Shown: one piece after another, positions 1 to 6,796 of the stretch | How the letters are laid out: each line of letters opens with the position of its first letter | Numbering within the stretch: the first letter of the stretch is position 1 | Assembly: GCA_045599305.1 (NCBI GenBank) | Contig: JAZRVU010000120.1 | Coordinates: 1 to 11,741, forward strand | DNA: 11,741 nucleotides | Reading direction: 5' to 3' | Source of the DNA: SIG588 sp045599305 | GTDB lineage: Bacteria > Bacillota > Clostridia > Oscillospirales > Acutalibacteraceae | Notes under the pieces: model-generated | What the model saw: only the letters and a program-made list of their open reading frames with translations | The model's database searches: none | Told to the model about the DNA's origin: nothing | Translations under genes and position numbers: made by a program

Positions 1-2137
1 CGGCAGCCACATCGGCGGCGGGGGCGACAATGATCTTGTCGATATACATATCGGTAGTGATGGTAGTCATACCGACATAAACGTTTTGGTCCGCCCCAAA
101 GGTATTGCCGATGGCATCGTGACCTTCCACATTATAAGTGAAAGCGGCCACGTCCCAAGCGCCGGAAGAGAGGGCACCGGCAAGATAATGCACATTTTCG
201 TCTTGGTGATTTGTATACACATATTGATTGGATTTTCCTTTGTCCTTGCTGCCAAGAGAGAGGAAACTGTAGGTGTGATCGTTGGTCACGCGATAGTAGT
301 GCACCAGGAAGGTAACATTGCCTTCGCTGTCTTTCACCGCATCCGGATCGAATTTAAACGTAAAGCCGGGGGCACCGTTTCCGCCGCACACCTTCATGGC
401 CGAGCCACCGTTGTAGGAACAGGACTCAATGCCGATCGTGGCTGCGGAGCCGGCAGTGGCACTACCGAAAGCGGTGATGATTGTGCCATCGACGACGGCC
501 TCGCCGGAGGTGAAGTCGATCTCGCCCTTGAGCACCACCTCGCCACCGGCAACGGCCGCGGTGGCCGCAGTGAGTGCTTCCGTAGCCGCATCGACAGCCG
601 CCTGATCGGCAACGTCATCGCTGTTGACCGTCTGAGCGGCAGCGAGAGCCGCCTCGAAGGCTTCCACCTTGTCGGCGTCCTTGCCTTCGGTGGAGACCAG
701 CTTCGCGGCGCCGATGGCGCTGTTCAGCGCCGCCTTGTCAGGCGCCGGATAGGCCGCAATGCCCACGATGCCCTGATCGACGCTGGTGATCTGCACACGC
801 AGATCGTAGCCATTGGACATATTGGAAAAAGCCGCACTGGAAAGGACCCAGTAGTAACTGTCGTAGTCGTCGCCCTGGACCAGTGCGGTACGGCCTAGGA
901 AATTCTGGAAGCCCTTGGCCTCCCCGCTCACCAGCAGGTCGCCCTCCACACGGTTGATCGCACGTCCCTTCGGAGCATCGACCCGGACGACCCAGTTCGA
1001 GGTGTTGGCCGCCGCCACCAGATCGTTCGAAACGTCCAAATAGACGTAGGCATACAGCCCGCTGGTATCGAGAGACGCCTGGATATCCGCAGCGACCGGA
1101 TCGCCGGTGGTGGCGTAGATCGTGTTGCCGATATAGGACTTATACTGTTTGGCACCCTTCGCGTTCATGACCTCGGCGATCCGGGCACCCAGATCGGGGT
1201 TGAGGGAGAAGCCGAGATAGCGCACGCCTTCCGTGCTGGTGGAATAGCCCGCCACGGCACGGTTACCGTTGGCGGAAGCGCCGTTGTAAGTCGTGATGGT
1301 GGCACGACCTGCGGAGCGGTTCGAATACTGCGAGGTGATCTCATGAGCGTTCGGGTTGCCCTCGGTCGGAGCATCCCACAGCCAGCCGCGCTCGTTCTCG
1401 GTCTCGTTCATGGTACCTTCGCCGGAGGTGTTGTTCATCTTGGTCTCGAGGTTGGTGGTGGGCATATAGGTGGGATAGGGCTGATAGCTGTAGTCGATGT
1501 ACGCCCAGTCGCTGCTGTAGGGGCCGACCTTATCGGCAGCCACGGCGGCACCAGGATCCGCCACGACCTTGTTGATATAGATGCTGTCGTTATCCATCGA
1601 GCCGATCCCCACATAGCCCGTCTTGTTCTTCAACATGGACGCGGGGACGGTGAACTCCACGATCGTCCAGGCGTTCATCGGCAATGCGCCCAGCGGATGC
1701 GTAAAGACACTCTGGTTGGAACTGCGATAGGTATATGCGTTGTTGCCGGTACAGCCGCCTTGATCGTTGAGAGCCAGCCAAGAATAGCCGTTGCTACCGG
1801 TCGCATAATAATACACGAGGAAGGTGATGTTACCGTCGGCATCCTTCAATGCATCGGTATCGGCAGTGAACTGAATGTTCTTGTCGCCGTTTTCTTCCGT
1901 TGCCCACAGAGCATTGATGCCATCGGGGCCCTCTTTAAAGCCCATTTCCGCGGCAACGTTGCACACATACTCGCTGTAGTGCAGCGCGCCGGTGGACACC
2001 GCTGCACCGGTGGAAAAGTCGATCATGCCAATGGCAGGGGCAGGATCGTCCGCCGAAACGGTGGCGATGGTGAGCCCGGACAGCGCACTTACCAGCAGAG
2101 CCAGTGTGAGCAGCCAGGCCAGTGTTTTCTTGAACAT
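1..2137 (-). CDS. Secreted modular surface protein with FIVAR domain (3' end missing)
   Basis: The reading frame is open without a stop from ATG at 2137 to the window edge: 712 complete codons, with the C-terminus outside. Residues 1-29 form a signal peptide (FKK, a hydrophobic core of L/A/V/S, then TVSA before DDP), so the product is exported. Domains in order: a beta-rich module at about 38-201; an unassigned Tyr/Asn/Ser-rich module at about 205-462; a helical, Ala-rich FIVAR-type domain at about 464-530 (starts PAPDKAALN, ends ATEALTAATAAV); and a second copy of the first module at about 539-712. FIVAR domains are known from Gram-positive cell-wall and carbohydrate-active proteins. The start is supported by GGAGAG 8 nt upstream and by the signal peptide. 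A role in surface attachment or glycan binding is inference; no catalytic motif was seen. A sortase signal, dockerin or SLH anchor could lie in the missing part. Confidence 0.85.
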   Translation of the reverse strand, partial: MFKKTLAWLLTLALLVSALSGLTIATVSADDPAPAIGMIDFSTGAAVSTGALHYSEYVCNVAAEMGFKEGPDGINALWATEENGDKNIQFTADTDALKDADGNITFLVYYYATGSNGYSWLALNDQGGCTGNNAYTYRSSNQSVFTHPLGALPMNAWTIVEFTVPASMLKNKTGYVGIGSMDNDSIYINKVVADPGAAVAADKVGPYSSDWAYIDYSYQPYPTYMPTTNLETKMNNTSGEGTMNETENERGWLWDAPTEGNPNAHEITSQYSNRSAGRATITTYNGASANGNRAVAGYSTSTEGVRYLGFSLNPDLGARIAEVMNAKGAKQYKSYIGNTIYATTGDPVAADIQASLDTSGLYAYVYLDVSNDLVAAANTSNWVVRVDAPKGRAINRVEGDLLVSGEAKGFQNFLGRTALVQGDDYDSYYWVLSSAAFSNMSNGYDLRVQITSVDQGIVGIAAYPAPDKAALNSAIGAAKLVSTEGKDADKVEAFEAALAAAQTVNSDDVADQAAVDAATEALTAATAAVAGGEVVLKGEIDFTSGEAVVDGTIITAFGSATAGSAATIGIESCSYNGGSAMKVCGGNGAPGFTFKFDPDAVKDSEGNVTFLVHYYRVTNDHTYSFLSLGSKDKGKSNQYVYTNHQDENVHYLAGALSSGAWDVAAFTYNVEGHDAIGNTFGADQNVYVGMTTITTDMYIDKIIVAPAADVAA
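2..523 (-). repeat. Surface protein module, copy B
   Basis: Residues about 539-712 of the surface protein, directly after the FIVAR domain. It aligns over its length with copy A (opening EIDFTSGEAV, centre GNVTFLVHYY, end MYIDKIIVAP). Part of its coding DNA (181-240) is unusually AT-rich. Another FIVAR or linker probably follows outside the window, as the copy ends in the same Ala/Val-rich linker type as copy A. Confidence 0.7.
1535..2026 (-). repeat. Surface protein module, copy A
   Basis: Residues about 38-201 of the surface protein. They share with copy B the opening IDF(S/T)(T/S)G, the block GN(I/V)TFLV(Y/H)YY, a Y(S)(W/F)L(A/S)L strand, GAL..(N/G)AW, and the closing (Y)I(N/D)K(V/I)(V/I)..P.A.VAA. 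The match is at protein level, not nucleotide level, so this is an old domain duplication. The family is not recognised; a carbohydrate-binding-like beta-sandwich is plausible. Confidence 0.7.
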
Positions 2138-2219
2138 AACGCGTTCTCTCCTTTGTTTACAAATTTGTTCCCGTGTCTGGTGCCCGTGCCCCCAAAGAAG
2201 AAACAAAGCCACCATTACA
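2138..2219 (-). promoter_or_regulatory. 5' leader of the surface protein gene, with Shine-Dalgarno and pairing partner
   Basis: Leader of about 82 nt, from the predicted transcription start near 2219 to the ATG at 2137. The Shine-Dalgarno AAAGGAGAG occupies 2146-2154. Near the 5' end of the leader, CTTTGTTT (2201-2208, minus-strand reading) is perfectly complementary to AAACAAAG (2151-2158), which runs into the Shine-Dalgarno, so an 8-bp stem could mask it. A perfect 10-bp palindrome, ACAAATTTGT (2159-2168), lies just upstream of the ribosome binding site. No known riboswitch class was recognised. Confidence 0.45.
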
Positions 2220-2225
2220 AGTATC

Positions 2226-2254
2226 ATTCTACCCCCTGTGGGAATGTTTGTCAA
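2226..2254 (-). promoter_or_regulatory. Sigma-A-type promoter of the surface protein gene
   Basis: On the minus strand a perfect -35 box TTGACA (2249-2254) is followed by a 17-nt spacer and the -10 box TAGAAT (2226-2231), a 5/6 match to TATAAT. The predicted start is near 2219. The region just upstream is A/T-rich and could act as an UP element. It lies after the operon terminator, so the surface protein gene has its own promoter. Confidence 0.85.
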
Positions 2255-2256
2255 GG

Positions 2257-2271
2257 AAAATTTGCAATTTT
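2257..2271. promoter_or_regulatory. Inverted repeat next to the -35 box
   Basis: AAAATT-TGC-AATTTT, a perfect 6-bp inverted repeat with a 3-nt centre, sits 2 nt upstream of the -35 box of the surface protein promoter. It could be an operator or simply part of an A/T-rich UP element. Its function is inference only. Confidence 0.3.
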
Positions 2272-2368
2272 GTGAAATGTTTTCCTTTTCGGCAAAACGG
2301 TTTGGACATTCTCACAAAAGCGGCGGGGGCAATATGGGCAAAATGTGCATGATCCGCCGCCGAAAAAG

Positions 2369-2407
2369 AAAAACGGTGTGCTCCGCCGGGCGGAACACAC
2401 CGTTTTT
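2369..2407 (-). terminator. Rho-independent terminator of the five-gene operon
   Basis: A near-perfect hairpin with arms AAAAACGGTGTG and CACACCGTTTTT plus an inner TCCGCC/GGCGGA segment, one C/A mismatch and a tight G-rich loop. It starts 4 nt after the TGA stop of the hydroxyacid dehydrogenase gene and is followed on the minus strand by TTCTTTTTC. The arms also end in T5 on the plus strand, but no plus-strand gene ends here. Confidence 0.9.
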
Positions 2408-2411
2408 GGCA

Positions 2412-3392
2412 TCATGCCATGGTTTCGAGCATGGGGAGGGTGACCTCATAGCGGGTGGGGGCACCGGCAACGAAAGCCGTGTACTCCTCCTGCATATAGA
2501 CGGCCATGCGGCGCACCTCGTCCCCGCTGCTGCCGGCGATGTGCGGGGTGAGCACACAGTTGGGCAGCTGATAGAGAGGACTTTCCGGCAGGGGCGGCTC
2601 GGGGTCGGTCACGTCCAGCACGGCGGTGAGGTCGGGGCGCTCGGCCAGCACGGCGGCCAGATCCGCCTCCACCACCTGCGCCCCCCGCCCGGTGTTCAGG
2701 AAGGTGGCATAGGGCGGCAGGGCGGCAAAGCAGGCACGATCCAGCATGCCCGCCGTCTGCGGGTTGTTGGCCAGGTGGTTGGAGACCACCCGGCAGCGGG
2801 AGAACAGCCCCGACAGGGTGACCTTTTCCACCCCCAGCGCGGCCGCCCGCTCGTCCGACAGGAATTTATCGAACGCCAGCACCTTGAGGTGATAGGCTTT
2901 GAGCCGCTCGGCCACGAGCGAGCCGATCATCCCCACGCCGATGAGGCCGACGGCGGCGCCGTAATTGCCCGGCCAGCGGCCGCGCACCGACGCCGCGCCC
3001 GCCCAGTCGCCGTCGCTCGCCCGGCGGGAGAGGGCGAAGAAGCCCTTGTTCGCCAGCAAGATCTGCGCCACGGTGTATTCCGACACGGGGACGGCGTTGG
3101 CCGCCCACGCGCTGAACACCCTGACGCCGCACGCGAGAAACGGGCGGGCAAACGCCTGCACCGTACCCGCGGCGTAGAACACCGCTTTGAGCGAGGGGAA
3201 CAGGCGGCGCACCTCCTCTTCGGTAAAGACGGGCATGCCCCACGTGGAAAAGGCGTATTCCACCGCGGCCATCTCCCCGGCGCGGGCGCGTGCCCCGGCA
3301 CCGGTGACGATCTCGCCGAACGCGGCGACGAGTTCCTCGCCGTAGACCTGCCGCACCACCTCGGGGCGGTCACACAAAAATACCGTTTTCAT
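2412..3392 (-). CDS. D-isomer-specific 2-hydroxyacid dehydrogenase family protein
   Basis: A cytoplasmic NAD-dependent enzyme of 326 aa, normal for the family that interconverts 2-hydroxyacids and 2-oxoacids. The Rossmann motif GVGMIG is at 152-157, and an acidic Asp175 at the end of the second strand (LAFD) suggests NAD rather than NADP. The catalytic set is present: Arg236 in NTGRGAQV, Glu265 in DPEP, and His284 in TPHIAG. The segment that usually reads HLPLT is replaced by NHLANNPQT (205-213), so the substrate pocket belongs to a divergent subgroup. The ATG at 3392 is chosen because GGAGGTG (3397-3403) lies just upstream and the gene overlaps the previous stop as ATGA. The same frame stays open further upstream, but that stretch lies within the previous gene. 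Last gene of the operon. The substrate is not predictable; a sugar-acid derivative would fit the preceding isomerase-like gene. Confidence 0.9.
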   Translation of the reverse strand: MKTVFLCDRPEVVRQVYGEELVAAFGEIVTGAGARARAGEMAAVEYAFSTWGMPVFTEEEVRRLFPSLKAVFYAAGTVQAFARPFLACGVRVFSAWAANAVPVSEYTVAQILLANKGFFALSRRASDGDWAGAASVRGRWPGNYGAAVGLIGVGMIGSLVAERLKAYHLKVLAFDKFLSDERAAALGVEKVTLSGLFSRCRVVSNHLANNPQTAGMLDRACFAALPPYATFLNTGRGAQVVEADLAAVLAERPDLTAVLDVTDPEPPLPESPLYQLPNCVLTPHIAGSSGDEVRRMAVYMQEEYTAFVAGAPTRYEVTLPMLETMA

Positions 3393-4138
3393 TCGGCACC
3401 TCCGATGATTTGCCGCAGGGCGGCGGCTTCGGCCGGCAGCGAGGCGATATCGTCGTCCGGCATGAATTCGAGCAGCAGGTGCCGGTCGCCGGAAAAGCCC
3501 GCGAGATATTGCCGCCACAGGTCAGCCCCCTGCGCCAGCGGCAGTTTGCGGGAGCCCTGCCAGTGGAACACGTGCAGGTGGGTGGTGTAGGGCGCCAGCG
3601 CCGCGATGTAAGCCAGATTGTCGGCCAACGGGCGGTATTGGTTGGGCTGCCAGTACATCCGCACCGCGGAATTGTCCGTCTCCTGCATCAGCCACAGTGC
3701 GGAGTCGGCATCCTCGGTGAAGGTGTGGGGGTGGCACTCCATGCAGAGGGTGACCCCCTCCTCCCGCGCGATGGCGCCGACGGCACGGGTATCGGCCAGC
3801 AGGGCGGCGCGCTCGGCCGGGGTGTAGGCCGATGAACTCTTATCGCCGCACCAGACACGCAGGATATCGGTGCCCAGCGTGCGGGCGGCCGCGATGTAGG
3901 GGCGGATGGCGGCGGGGGCATCGGTGCCCAGCCGGTAATAGGTGCCGTAGGAGCAGCAGGCGATGCCCGCCGCCCGTGCGGTGTCCGCGATGGCGGTCAG
4001 CCGCTGTGGTGCGTCGCAGGGGGCGTGGACGTCACTCCCCCACTCCACCGCCGACAATCCCGCGGCCGACGCGGCGGCGATGATCTGCTCCGGCGGCAGC
4101 GGGCGAAAAGAGATCGAGACCAATCCGGTGGTATACAT
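3389..4138 (-). CDS. Sugar phosphate isomerase/epimerase family TIM-barrel protein
   Basis: 249 aa, within the usual 240-300 aa of the xylose-isomerase-like TIM-barrel superfamily (AP endonuclease family 2 fold). Members are metal-dependent epimerases, isomerases, inosose or dehydroshikimate dehydratases, and C-glycoside-cleaving subunits. Typical strand-end signatures are visible: VEWGSDVH (31-38), LCMECHP (131-137, with Glu134), HLHVFHW (187-193) and LLLEF (221-225, with Glu224). These match three of the four usual metal ligands. The ligand expected near residue 164, normally Asp, is Gln in WQPNQY. The start at 4138 has GAGGTG overlapping the stop of the previous gene. It overlaps the hydroxyacid dehydrogenase by 4 nt, so the two are probably translated together and may act in sequence. 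The exact reaction cannot be assigned. Confidence 0.85.
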   Translation of the reverse strand: MYTTGLVSISFRPLPPEQIIAAASAAGLSAVEWGSDVHAPCDAPQRLTAIADTARAAGIACCSYGTYYRLGTDAPAAIRPYIAAARTLGTDILRVWCGDKSSSAYTPAERAALLADTRAVGAIAREEGVTLCMECHPHTFTEDADSALWLMQETDNSAVRMYWQPNQYRPLADNLAYIAALAPYTTHLHVFHWQGSRKLPLAQGADLWRQYLAGFSGDRHLLLEFMPDDDIASLPAEAAALRQIIGGAE

Positions 4139-4147
4139 ATGCTCACC

Positions 4148-6058
4148 TCAATAGACGTTTTTGTTTTCGCGGTAGGTCGCCCAGACGTTTTCAAAGAAGT
4201 CGTCGTCGGCCGGCAGGGGGCGCACGTCACGCCAGCTTGCCTGCCACTCCCCCTCCTCGCAGTGCACCTGCTGCACGCGGTCGGCAGCGGCGGTGCCGTC
4301 GGGACAGAAGCGGAACATCTCCTCCAGCCCGTCACGCAAGTCGCCCGTCGGGTCGCCGCAGAGGGCGGAACCGCGGGTGGCTTTCACCTTTTCGGCAAAG
4401 TCGATCATGGCGGTGAGGCAGGCGCCCTGTGTGAGCCACACGTCCCGCAGGCGATAGGCGTCTGCGAGACCGGCGGGCGAGGCGACCGAGAGCTCTTCCC
4501 CGGCCGCTTTCAGCCGGTCGGACACGGCGGTGCGCAGAGCGCGCATCCCGTCGGTATCGCGGATGGCGGCGGCACAGTCGCTCATGCGGCGGCGGGCGGT
4601 CCCGGCCAGCGCGGTCACGGTGTCGGTGCCGCGCAGGATGCCGCGGCAGAAGTCCTCGTGACAGGCGACCGCGATGTGCGCCAGCGCAGTGAAGACGCTC
4701 TCCGGCAGCGGTGCGCGGGGGTGCGCCAGAATGTACTGCGCGGCGCGCAGAGAGCCGACCTGTCCGGCGTTCAGCGCACTGCCGCCGGGACGGGAGATGC
4801 CGTGGGTGCCGGCACACTCCCCCGCCGCGAACAGGCCGGCCACACCGGTCTGCCACCACAGATCGACCGCGATGCCGCCGTTATTGTGCTGGGCGCACAG
4901 GGCGATTTCCAGCGGCTCGGCGGCGATATCCACCCCTTTGCCGCGATAGAGCTCGACAGCGGGGGCGTTCATTTTGAGCAGGCGCTCGATGGGGGTGCCG
5001 AAGCAGGCACCCGCCTTTTGCAGATAGTCGTACGCCTCGGACGAGAGACGGGCGAAGTCGATCTCGGCCAGTCCGAACGGGTTGCGGCGGTAGTCGAGAT
5101 ATACCCGGCGGTGGCGCAGCACGCACTCGCGGTAGACCAACAGGTCGATCACCGAGGAGCCGGTGAGTACCTTGCGGGAGTCGAACGGCCACTGATAGCC
5201 TTTGAGGAACACCGCCGAGAGCGCCTCGTAGGGGTCGGTGAAATAGTCGGACAGGAATTCCCGCTCGACGCCGTCGGCATCGACCGAGACAAAGCGGGGC
5301 AGCACCTGCATATAGGTGCCCGACACGTTCCAGCGCGGGTCGACCGAGGCGAGGCCGTACTGCCACTCGGTCATGTTCTGCACCGCCGCGCCCGCCTGCA
5401 GCGCCAGGCCGGTGGAGCCGGTGTGGCAGACGGGATAGACGCTGTCGGCATAGATGCCGGCGGGGCCGCCGGTGGCCAGCACCACATCACCGGTGCGGAA
5501 GACCGAAAAGCCGCTGCCGTCGGTTTTCAGACAGAGCAGGCCGGTCACCCCGCCCGCCGCGTCTTTGAGCACCTCCACGGCGAGCAGCCCGTCGAACACG
5601 GGCACGTCCAGCCGATCAGCCTCCCGCTCGAGCGCCTCGGTCATGAATTTGGAGGTGAGGGGACCGGCCGAGGTGGCGCGGGCGAAGGGGTCGTGATCGG
5701 TCTTGTACCCCACATATTCGCCGTAGCGGTTGACGGGGAACGCCACGCCCAGTTCGCACAGGTGCATGAAGCAGCGGGTGGAGAGCGCCGCCTCGCACAG
5801 GGCGTTGTCGCCGTCCACCGCGCCGCAGGAAAACAGGTTTTCCGCCATCTGACGCACGCTGTCCGGCGCCGAGCCGCCCAGCCCGAGTTTGTAATAGGTC
5901 TGTTTATCGCTGCCGGTGTTGCGGGAGGTGCCGCAGTTGACCCCCTCGGTCACCAGCGCGACCGAGAGCCCGCCCTCTTTGAGGCGGCAGGCGGCGTTGT
6001 AGCCCGCGGCGCCCGTGCCGACCACCACGGCGTCAAAAGTGAAGATGTCCCACTCCAT
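4148..6058 (-). CDS. Fumarate reductase/succinate dehydrogenase-like FAD flavoprotein
   Basis: 636 aa, FAD-dependent oxidoreductase of the FrdA/SdhA/L-aspartate oxidase superfamily. The N-terminal dinucleotide motif is VVVGTGAAGYNAA (11-23). LATGGPAGIY (194-203) and GVAGLFAAGECAGTHG (405-420) are further FAD-binding elements. The active-site pair of fumarate-reductase-type enzymes is kept: His391 in HNNGG and Arg423 in ISRPGG. The helical C-terminal domain covers about 450-636, with TRG at 561-563. The histidine that binds FAD covalently in membrane FrdA/SdhA is absent (SRNTGSDKQ, 45-53), so FAD is probably non-covalent. There is no signal peptide, heme domain or adjacent iron-sulfur or membrane subunit, so the enzyme appears soluble and cytoplasmic. 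ATG 6058 is chosen for GAGGTG at 6063-6068 and for placing the FAD motif at the N-terminus. It may reduce, dehydrogenate or dehydroxylate the operon's substrate; use of fumarate is not implied. Confidence 0.88.
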   Translation of the reverse strand: MEWDIFTFDAVVVGTGAAGYNAACRLKEGGLSVALVTEGVNCGTSRNTGSDKQTYYKLGLGGSAPDSVRQMAENLFSCGAVDGDNALCEAALSTRCFMHLCELGVAFPVNRYGEYVGYKTDHDPFARATSAGPLTSKFMTEALEREADRLDVPVFDGLLAVEVLKDAAGGVTGLLCLKTDGSGFSVFRTGDVVLATGGPAGIYADSVYPVCHTGSTGLALQAGAAVQNMTEWQYGLASVDPRWNVSGTYMQVLPRFVSVDADGVEREFLSDYFTDPYEALSAVFLKGYQWPFDSRKVLTGSSVIDLLVYRECVLRHRRVYLDYRRNPFGLAEIDFARLSSEAYDYLQKAGACFGTPIERLLKMNAPAVELYRGKGVDIAAEPLEIALCAQHNNGGIAVDLWWQTGVAGLFAAGECAGTHGISRPGGSALNAGQVGSLRAAQYILAHPRAPLPESVFTALAHIAVACHEDFCRGILRGTDTVTALAGTARRRMSDCAAAIRDTDGMRALRTAVSDRLKAAGEELSVASPAGLADAYRLRDVWLTQGACLTAMIDFAEKVKATRGSALCGDPTGDLRDGLEEMFRFCPDGTAAADRVQQVHCEEGEWQASWRDVRPLPADDDFFENVWATYRENKNVY

Positions 6059-6066
6059 ACGGCACC

Positions 6067-6795
6067 TCACAGGCGCTGAATGTGGAACCCGCCGTCCACG
6101 TCGATGGACTGGCCGGTCACATAGGGCAGCGAGCCGTTGCACAGCGTCCACACCGCGGCGGCGATATCCTCCGGCTGACCCCACCGCTTGACGGGCAGCA
6201 GGCCGCCGTCGATGAGGCGGTCGTATTTTCCCTTCACCGTGGCCGTCATGCCGGTGGCGATGATGCCCGGACGGATCTCGTTGACCATGATGCCGTATTC
6301 CGCCAGGCGGTCGGCAAACAGGGTGGTGATCATGGAGACGCCCGCCTTGGAGATGCAGTATTCCCCGCGGTTGGTGGAGGAGGTGTAGGCGGACATGGAG
6401 GAGATGTTCACGATGGCGCCGCTCTTCTGCTCCACCATCTTGTTCGCCACCAGTTGGGTGAGGAACAGGGTGCCCTTGGTGTTGATGCCCATGACGAAAT
6501 CGTAGCTCTCCTCCGTCATGGTGAGCAGGTCGGCACGAACACGCGGCGCCACCCCCGCCACATTCACCAGAATGTCGATGCGGCCGTATTTTTCCCACGC
6601 GGTCTCGACGAACTGTGCGCGGCAGGCCGCGCTGCTCAGATCGCCGCTGACATAGGTGAATTCGCCGGGCAGCGGACGGGACATTTCGGGGGCAAGGTCC
6701 ATACCCACCACCGCCACGTCATTTTCGAGCAGCAGTCCGGCGGTGGCAAAACCGATGCCGCCCGCCACGCCGGTGACCAATGCGATCTTTTTCAT
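6067..6795 (-). CDS. Short-chain dehydrogenase/reductase (SDR), FabG-like
   Basis: 242 aa, classical SDR length. The coenzyme motif TGVAGGIG is at 8-15, NVAG at 78-81, the catalytic Asn at 105, Ser at 132, and YCISK gives Tyr146/Lys150. Asp33 at the end of the second strand favours NAD(H). The C-terminal IDVDGGF is typical of FabG-type SDRs. All catalytic residues are present, so it should oxidise or reduce an alcohol/ketone pair. FabG annotation by similarity would be misleading, because no fatty acid synthesis gene is nearby and the context is a catabolic-type operon. ATG 6795 is preferred: TGGAGGG lies 7 nt upstream. An in-frame GTG 15 nt further upstream has no matching ribosome site and overlaps the previous gene. 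One nucleotide separates it from the OYE gene. Confidence 0.92.
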   Translation of the reverse strand: MKKIALVTGVAGGIGFATAGLLLENDVAVVGMDLAPEMSRPLPGEFTYVSGDLSSAACRAQFVETAWEKYGRIDILVNVAGVAPRVRADLLTMTEESYDFVMGINTKGTLFLTQLVANKMVEQKSGAIVNISSMSAYTSSTNRGEYCISKAGVSMITTLFADRLAEYGIMVNEIRPGIIATGMTATVKGKYDRLIDGGLLPVKRWGQPEDIAAAVWTLCNGSLPYVTGQSIDVDGGFHIQRL

Positions 6796-6796
6796 G

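Noticed and set aside
86..898. Plus-strand open frame opposite the surface protein gene
   Set aside because: The opposite strand has a continuous 712-codon frame with signal peptide, promoter and ribosome site; this is its antisense shadow.
2138..2219. Known riboswitch in the surface-protein leader
   Set aside because: The leader is short and shows no conserved core of a class I can recognise; only a simple 8-bp pairing and a palindrome are seen.
2412..3518. Longer start (3518) for the hydroxyacid dehydrogenase
   Set aside because: The extra residues overlap the isomerase gene and match no domain. ATG 3392 has GGAGGTG and an ATGA overlap, and gives a normal N-terminus.
4148..6058. Respiratory succinate dehydrogenase/fumarate reductase subunit A
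   Set aside because: There is no covalent FAD histidine and no FrdB/SdhB or membrane subunit genes adjacent.
4148..6598. Longer start (6598) for the flavoprotein
   Set aside because: The extension lies inside the SDR gene and reads as His/Arg/Gly-rich shadow. ATG 6058 has GAGGTG and places the FAD motif at the N-terminus as usual.
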